Shown: positions 13,639 to 17,638 of the stretch, piece by piece
How the letters are laid out: each line of letters opens with the position of its first letter
How positions within the stretch are numbered: the stretch's first letter is position 1
DNA from: DASQDT01 sp036380435
GTDB lineage: Bacteria; Acidobacteriota; Blastocatellia; Pyrinomonadales; Pyrinomonadaceae
DNA: 17,638 nt
NCBI GenBank assembly: GCA_036380435.1
Contig: DASVES010000043.1
Span: 1-17,638, forward strand
Reading direction: 5' to 3'
Translations under genes and position numbers: made by a program
Notes under the pieces: model-generated
Seen by the model: the letters and a program-made list of their open reading frames with translations, nothing else
Databases searched by the model: none
What the model was told of the DNA's origin: nothing

Positions 13639-14769
13639 ATGGAAACGACGACGACGACCGCCGGAACTTCCTCGCCCCGCCGGGCAGAAGAAGACGCGCG
13701 CGAATCGGACTCACGAGTCCGACCGCAAGGCCGCGCGTCTCGCCTGCAAGACATCGCCCGCGCGTTAGAGCAGCGCCCCTTCACGCCACACACACTCTTC
13801 CGCGGCGGCCACGCGCAGACCCTGCGCGGCGCGCTGCGCTGGCCCCGCCGCCTGCGGATGCTGCGCGAGTACGCGGGCGCCGAGCGGCGCCTCTTCGACA
13901 TCGAGCCGGGCGTGCGTCTGCTCGCGCACTGCCGCTGGCAGACGCGAAAGACCGATCACCCGACACTCGTGCTCGTCCACGGCCTCGAAGGGTCGAGCCG
14001 CTCGGTCTACATGCTGGGCACGGGACGCAAGGCCTTCCGCGCGGGCTTCAACGTCGTCCGCTTAAACGTCCGCAACTGCGGCGGCACCGAAAGCCTGTCG
14101 CCCACGCTTTACCACAGCGGGATGAGCGGCGACCTCCTGCGCGTCTTCGCCGAACTCTTCGAGCACGACCGCCTGCCGGAAATCTTCCTCGCCGGCTTCT
14201 CGCTCGGCGGCAACCTCGTCCTCAAACTCGCGGGCGAACTCGGCGCCGACGCGCCCGGCGCGCTCGCCGGGGTGGCGGCCGTCTCGCCCTCGCTCGACCT
14301 CTCGGCCTCCGCCGACGCCATCGAGCGCCCGCAGAACCGCTTCTATCAGTGGAGCTTCATCCGCTCGCTGCGTCGCACACTCCGCCGCAAGCACAAACTC
14401 TTCCCGCACCTCTACGACCTGAGTCGCCTGCGCGAGATGCGCACCATCCGGCAGTTCGACGACTTCTATACGGCCCCGCATGGCGGCTTCCGCGACTCCG
14501 CCGACTACTACGCGCGCTCCAGCGCCCTCGCGCTCGCCGCGCGGATACGCGTCCCGACACTCATCATCCACGCGCACGACGACCCCTTCATCCCCTATGC
14601 CCCACTCCGCAACCGGGCTATCAGCGACAACCCGGACATCCTGCTGCTCGACCCGCCGAGGGGCGGACACGTCGCCTTCGTCGGGAGCGCGCGGCGCGGC
14701 GAAGACCGCTTCTGGGCCGAGAACCGCGTCGTCCAATTCTGTACGCTGCTCTCCCGCGGGGGCCGTTGA
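13639..14769 (+). CDS. Alpha/beta hydrolase, YheT/ABHD1-3-like
   Basis: This is a predicted esterase/lipase-type hydrolase of 376 residues. Members of this branch act on lipids or short esters, but most bacterial ones are uncharacterised. The family entry motif PFTPHTLFRGGHAQTLRG lies near residues 46-63. The oxyanion segment HGLEGSS begins at H114, and the nucleophile elbow is GFSLGG with Ser188. The acid is Asp314 or Asp315 in HAHDDPF, and the histidine is His344 in GGHVAFVG, so the catalytic triad is intact. The first 40 residues are polar and charged, with no signal peptide, so it is probably cytosolic or membrane-associated. A TATAAT lies 10 nt before the ATG, suggesting a near-leaderless mRNA. 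The next gene begins 105 nt downstream with its own promoter-like signal. Confidence 0.9.
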   Translation: METTTTTAGTSSPRRAEEDARESDSRVRPQGRASRLQDIARALEQRPFTPHTLFRGGHAQTLRGALRWPRRLRMLREYAGAERRLFDIEPGVRLLAHCRWQTRKTDHPTLVLVHGLEGSSRSVYMLGTGRKAFRAGFNVVRLNVRNCGGTESLSPTLYHSGMSGDLLRVFAELFEHDRLPEIFLAGFSLGGNLVLKLAGELGADAPGALAGVAAVSPSLDLSASADAIERPQNRFYQWSFIRSLRRTLRRKHKLFPHLYDLSRLREMRTIRQFDDFYTAPHGGFRDSADYYARSSALALAARIRVPTLIIHAHDDPFIPYAPLRNRAISDNPDILLLDPPRGGHVAFVGSARRGEDRFWAENRVVQFCTLLSRGGR

Positions 14770-14874
14770 GACTTGCATCCGCGAGCGCAGGAGCAATAAG
14801 CTTGGGCGAATTTTTCATAAAGACTTGAAGGAGACTCCAGACGCGCCGGGCAGCCGGCGTCACTATTCTGAAGG

Positions 14875-16245
14875 ATGATTACTGCTCTCAAACTCTTCGC
14901 CGTCGTTATCATTGTCCTCGTCAACGGCTTCTTCGTCGCGGCCGAGTTCGCCTTCGTCGGGGTGCGGCGGGGCCGCATCGAGGCCGAGGCCGAGGCGGGC
15001 AACAAGCGTGCGCGCCGCCTGCTCGGCATCCTCGGCAACCTCAACGCCTATCTGTCGGCCGCGCAGCTCGGCATCACGCTCGCCTCGCTCGCCCTCGCCA
15101 TCCTCGGAGAGCCGACCATCGCCTCGCTCATCGAGGGACCGATAGCCAGGACACTCGAAGGCCGCCTGAGCGCCGAGATGGTCGAGACCATCACGCACGG
15201 CCTCGCTTTCGCCATCGCCTACTCGATCCTGACCTCACTGCACATCACGGTCGGCGAGCAGGCGCCCAAGCTGTTCGGGCTCGAGCGCGCCGAGCGCGTC
15301 GCCATGTTCTCGGCGCTCCCGATGGAAGTCTTCTACAAAACCTTCCGCTGGCCCATCCACGCCCTCGACTGGGCGAGCGCGGCGATGGTTCGTCTCTTCG
15401 GCCTCCACGCGTCGAGCGCGCACGCCTCGATCTACACGCAGGAGGAGATTCGCCAGATCATCGAGATGTCGCACAAGGGCGGCCACGTGGAGGCCGACGA
15501 GCAGCGACTCCTCAACCGCGTCCTCGACTTCACCGACGCCGAGGTGCGCGAGGCGATGGTGCCGCGCACGGCCGTCGCCGCCCTGAGCGTCACCGCCACG
15601 CTCGAAGAGGCCGAAGCCGCCTTCTGCGAGGGCGGCTACTCGCGTCTGCCCGTCTACCGCGAGCGTCTGGACGAGGTGGTCGGCGTCCTCTTTATGAAAG
15701 ACCTGATGCCGTGCCTGCGCCGCCTCGACCCCGCCGAGTTCGACATGGAGCGCGCGCTCCACCCGCCGCTGTTCGTGCCGGCGGCGGCGCGGCTCGGGTC
15801 GGTGCTCGCGCAGATGCAGTCGGCGCAGACGCACCTCGCCTGCGTCGTCGATGAGCACGGCGGCCTCGAAGGCATCGTCACGCTCGAAGACCTGCTCGAA
15901 GAGATCGTCGGCGAGATCAACGACGAGTTCGACGAGGAGTCGCGCTCACAGATTACCGAGGAGTCCGGCGGCACATACCTCCTCGACGGCATGCTGGCCG
16001 TGCGCGACGCCAACCGCCGCTTCCAGCTCAAGCTCGACGAGGAGGCCGGCTACACCACCGTCGCCGGCTTCCTGCTGGCGAAGTCCGGGCGTCTCCTCCG
16101 ACCCGGCGAGGTGGTCGAGCACGACGGCGCGCGCTTCCAGGTCGAGACGGTTGACCGCCGACGCATCCGCCGCATCCGCTACACCCCCGCCGCCGCCGCC
16201 CCCGGCCCCGAGGACGAAGAGGCCGCCTCCCGCACGCACGCCTGA
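14875..16245 (+). CDS. CNNM/CorC-family membrane protein with CBS pair (hemolysin C-like)
   Basis: The protein has 456 residues and the standard order of the family. A CNNM (DUF21) membrane domain covers about 1-200, with hydrophobic helices near 5-27, 55-80 and 105-130 and the motif ITVGEQAPKLFGLERAE. A CBS pair follows, CBS1 starting at MVPRTAV (228-231) and CBS2 around 290-345 with DEHGGLEGIVTLEDLLEEI. Last is a CorC_HlyC transporter-associated domain (about 360-440). Relatives are linked to magnesium or cobalt efflux, and the CBS pair binds nucleotides; 'hemolysin' is a historical label. The ATG is preceded by GAAGG immediately adjacent, too close to be an ordinary ribosome site. TATTCT at 14864-14869 would place transcription at the ATG itself, so the gene may be leaderless. 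Confidence 0.94.
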   Translation: MITALKLFAVVIIVLVNGFFVAAEFAFVGVRRGRIEAEAEAGNKRARRLLGILGNLNAYLSAAQLGITLASLALAILGEPTIASLIEGPIARTLEGRLSAEMVETITHGLAFAIAYSILTSLHITVGEQAPKLFGLERAERVAMFSALPMEVFYKTFRWPIHALDWASAAMVRLFGLHASSAHASIYTQEEIRQIIEMSHKGGHVEADEQRLLNRVLDFTDAEVREAMVPRTAVAALSVTATLEEAEAAFCEGGYSRLPVYRERLDEVVGVLFMKDLMPCLRRLDPAEFDMERALHPPLFVPAAARLGSVLAQMQSAQTHLACVVDEHGGLEGIVTLEDLLEEIVGEINDEFDEESRSQITEESGGTYLLDGMLAVRDANRRFQLKLDEEAGYTTVAGFLLAKSGRLLRPGEVVEHDGARFQVETVDRRRIRRIRYTPAAAAPGPEDEEAASRTHA

Positions 16246-16268
16246 GCCGCCGCCCGCGCCCCCGACAC

Positions 16269-16439
16269 ATGTCCGACAACGCCACCACCGAACTCATCAT
16301 CGTCCTCGCCGTGATGCTCCTGCTCTTCATCTTCGGGCTGGCGGCCGTCGTCATCTTCTGGCGCGTGTGGCGGAGGGAACAAAAAAGTAGAGTTGATGGA
16401 GACAGCGCCGACGAGCCGCGGAGCGGCGGCAGAATGTAG
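16269..16439 (+). CDS. Small single-span membrane protein, 56 aa
   Basis: The ATG at 16269 lies 23 nt after the CNNM gene stop. The product has an N-terminal polar part (MSDNATTE), one hydrophobic helix (about 9-31, LIIVLAVMLLLFIFGLAAVV) and a basic-to-mixed tail (WRVWRREQ). The final residues (about DEPRSGGRM) and the stop codon are encoded by the left arm of the cloverleaf repeat, so the repeat has defined this protein's end. No strong Shine-Dalgarno site is visible. Membrane character and position suggest a real accessory peptide of the CNNM operon, but this is inference. Confidence 0.55.
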   Translation: MSDNATTELIIVLAVMLLLFIFGLAAVVIFWRVWRREQKSRVDGDSADEPRSGGRM

Positions 16440-16620
16440 CCACGGGCGCCAGCCCGTGGAATTGACGTTACGGACAATGACCAAGCCCCGGAGGGGCGAA
16501 AGAAATTTATAGGCGTCAACCTCTAATTTCTTTCGCCCCTCCGGGGCTTGGTTCGTATTGCGCCGCCGTCACCCACGGCTCACGCCGTGGGCTACATTCT
16601 GCCGCCGCTCCGCGGCTCGT
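16411..16620. repeat. Compound cloverleaf repeat, copy 2
   Basis: The outer arms 16411-16441 and 16590-16620 are perfect 31-nt reverse complements. Three hairpins lie inside: CCACGGGC-GCCA-GCCCGTGG (16440-16459); a perfect 27-bp central stem (16481-16507 with 16525-16551, loop 17 nt); and CCCACGGC-TCAC-GCCGTGGG (16572-16591). This reproduces copy 1 in order and sequence. It lies between the convergent 16269 and 16656 genes and encodes the stop of the former. Confidence 0.94.
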
Positions 16621-16621
16621 T

Positions 16622-16645
16622 GATGCTTTCGTCGATGCTTTCGTC
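16622..16645. repeat. Tandem 12-bp direct repeat
   Basis: GATGCTTTCGTC occurs twice head to tail (16622-16633 and 16634-16645), just outside the cloverleaf element and ahead of the stop of the 16656 gene. It may be a small slippage duplication. No function is apparent. Confidence 0.7.
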
Positions 16646-16655
16646 GTGACTGGTC

Positions 16656-17446
16656 TTACTTGTGGGGCTTTGCCGCCTTCTCCAGCTTCTTCAAAATCTT
16701 GCCGGCCGTGTTGCGCGTGATGAGCGGGACGCGCTCATCGGTGGAGAGGTCTTTGAGGAGCGGGGCGAGTTGTTGGGGATCGGAGACGCCGCCGCGCTCG
16801 ACGAGGCGGCCGAGGTATTCGAGCAGCTTCGGTGTTTCGAGTGGCTGGTTGTCGCGCGCGACGTTGATGTCGAAGACGAACATCGCCTGATCGGCGGCGC
16901 GGCGATACTCGGAGGCGAGGGCCGAGGCGTCGGGGTCGCGGCTGTAGTTGAACTCTGTCGTGCGGTTGCGCGCGCCGCGCGCCATGGAGAGACGCACGGT
17001 TCCGAGGTGCGGGAACTGCTTGTCGGCCTGATAGCTCGCTTCGGAGTCGAGGAAACGCAGGGCTTCCCAATGGCCGCGGATGCGCCGCAGCGCCACGGCC
17101 GAAAGCTCCAGCGGCTCTTCGATGGCCTCCTCGCTCGACTTGCGCTCGAAGGTGAGCATGCCGCGCCCCGCCGCGTCGTGCACGATGCGGATGCGGCTGA
17201 CGACGAATTTCTCGTTCTCGAACTCGTAGCGGTAGCGCGCTTCTTCGACCTCGGCCGCGCCGGCTGCAACGGTGTCGCCGGCGGTCTTTGCGGGCGACGC
17301 CGACGGCTGTTGCGCGCTGCGGCCGTCGCCCGCCGTCGCCGACGGCCGCTCGGTCGTCTTCTTCTGCGCGCGCGACGCGGAGGCCGCGCCCGAAACTACG
17401 AGCGCGGCCGTCAGCATCAGCCCTGTCATTGCCCTGCGCTTTATTT

Positions 17447-17450
<4 letters not shown>
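16656..17450 (-). CDS. Secreted hypothetical protein overlapping the smc gene, 264 aa
   Basis: I do not recognise this family. The product starts MKIKRRAMTGLMLTAALVVS, a Sec signal peptide with probable cleavage near ASRAQ (about residue 28). A low-complexity linker rich in Ala, Ser, Thr and Gln follows to about residue 65. A folded-looking mixed region comes next (YRYEFENEKFVVSRIRIVHD onward), and the C-terminus is basic and helical (GKILKKLEKAAKPHK). The start codon is GTG at 17450, which overlaps the smc stop in the 4-nt arrangement GTGA, so translation is probably coupled to smc. No lipobox cysteine is seen, so it is more likely periplasmic or secreted than a lipoprotein. A role in chromosome segregation is not implied by position alone. 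Confidence 0.75.

Positions 17451-17638
<188 letters not shown>

Overview
The window is one GC-rich bacterial chromosomal segment of ordinary genes separated by unusually structured spacers. Protein content suggests Acidobacteriota, perhaps the Blastocatellia/Pyrinomonadaceae side. The clues are an exported vanadium haloperoxidase, an acidobacterial-style secreted VWA-like protein, a glycogen-phosphorylase-like glucan phosphorylase, a long RecQ and a secreted hypothetical gene overlapping smc. This assignment is inference from gene style; there is no rRNA or tRNA gene to anchor it.

Layout. The left part (1-5007) holds an exported vanadium-dependent haloperoxidase (minus), a membrane-anchored SPFH protein followed 6 nt later by a 50-residue membrane peptide (plus), and the periplasmic methionine-sulfoxide repair pair msrP-msrQ (minus). 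The middle (5333-9664, plus) has a secreted VWA-like protein, a 113-residue hypothetical protein, a macrodomain ADP-ribose hydrolase-type protein and an alpha-glucan phosphorylase. Then come a 908-residue RecQ helicase (plus), a small multi-pass membrane protein (minus), a proline-rich peptide, a YheT-type alpha/beta hydrolase, a CNNM/CorC-type CBS membrane protein and a 56-residue single-span peptide (all plus). The right edge (minus) carries a secreted hypothetical protein overlapping by 4 nt the 3' end of smc, which runs out of the window.

The most unusual content is in the spacers. There are three families of perfect or near-perfect inverted repeats: (i) heptanucleotide-unit hairpins (3944-4032, 7405-7492 and a related one at 6671-6803); (ii) a 27-bp-arm palindrome at 9681-9753 with a cut-off relative at 1-81; (iii) two copies of a roughly 200-230 bp compound element (12511-12740 and 16411-16620) that can fold as a four-way cloverleaf. 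Both cloverleaf copies lie between convergent genes, and both reach into the 3' end of the plus-strand gene. A conventional bidirectional terminator (3238-3285) lies in the third convergent gap.

Several starts look leaderless or nearly so, with a -10-like hexamer 5-10 nt before the ATG. The clearest is recQ, with TTGTCA, 17 bp, TAGACT and the ATG 8 nt later. No CRISPR array, transposase, integrase, phage gene or recognised defence or biosynthetic system is present. The best functional hypothesis is that an exported haloperoxidase (a possible source of hypohalous acid) lies close to MsrPQ, which repairs periplasmic proteins oxidised by hypochlorous acid.
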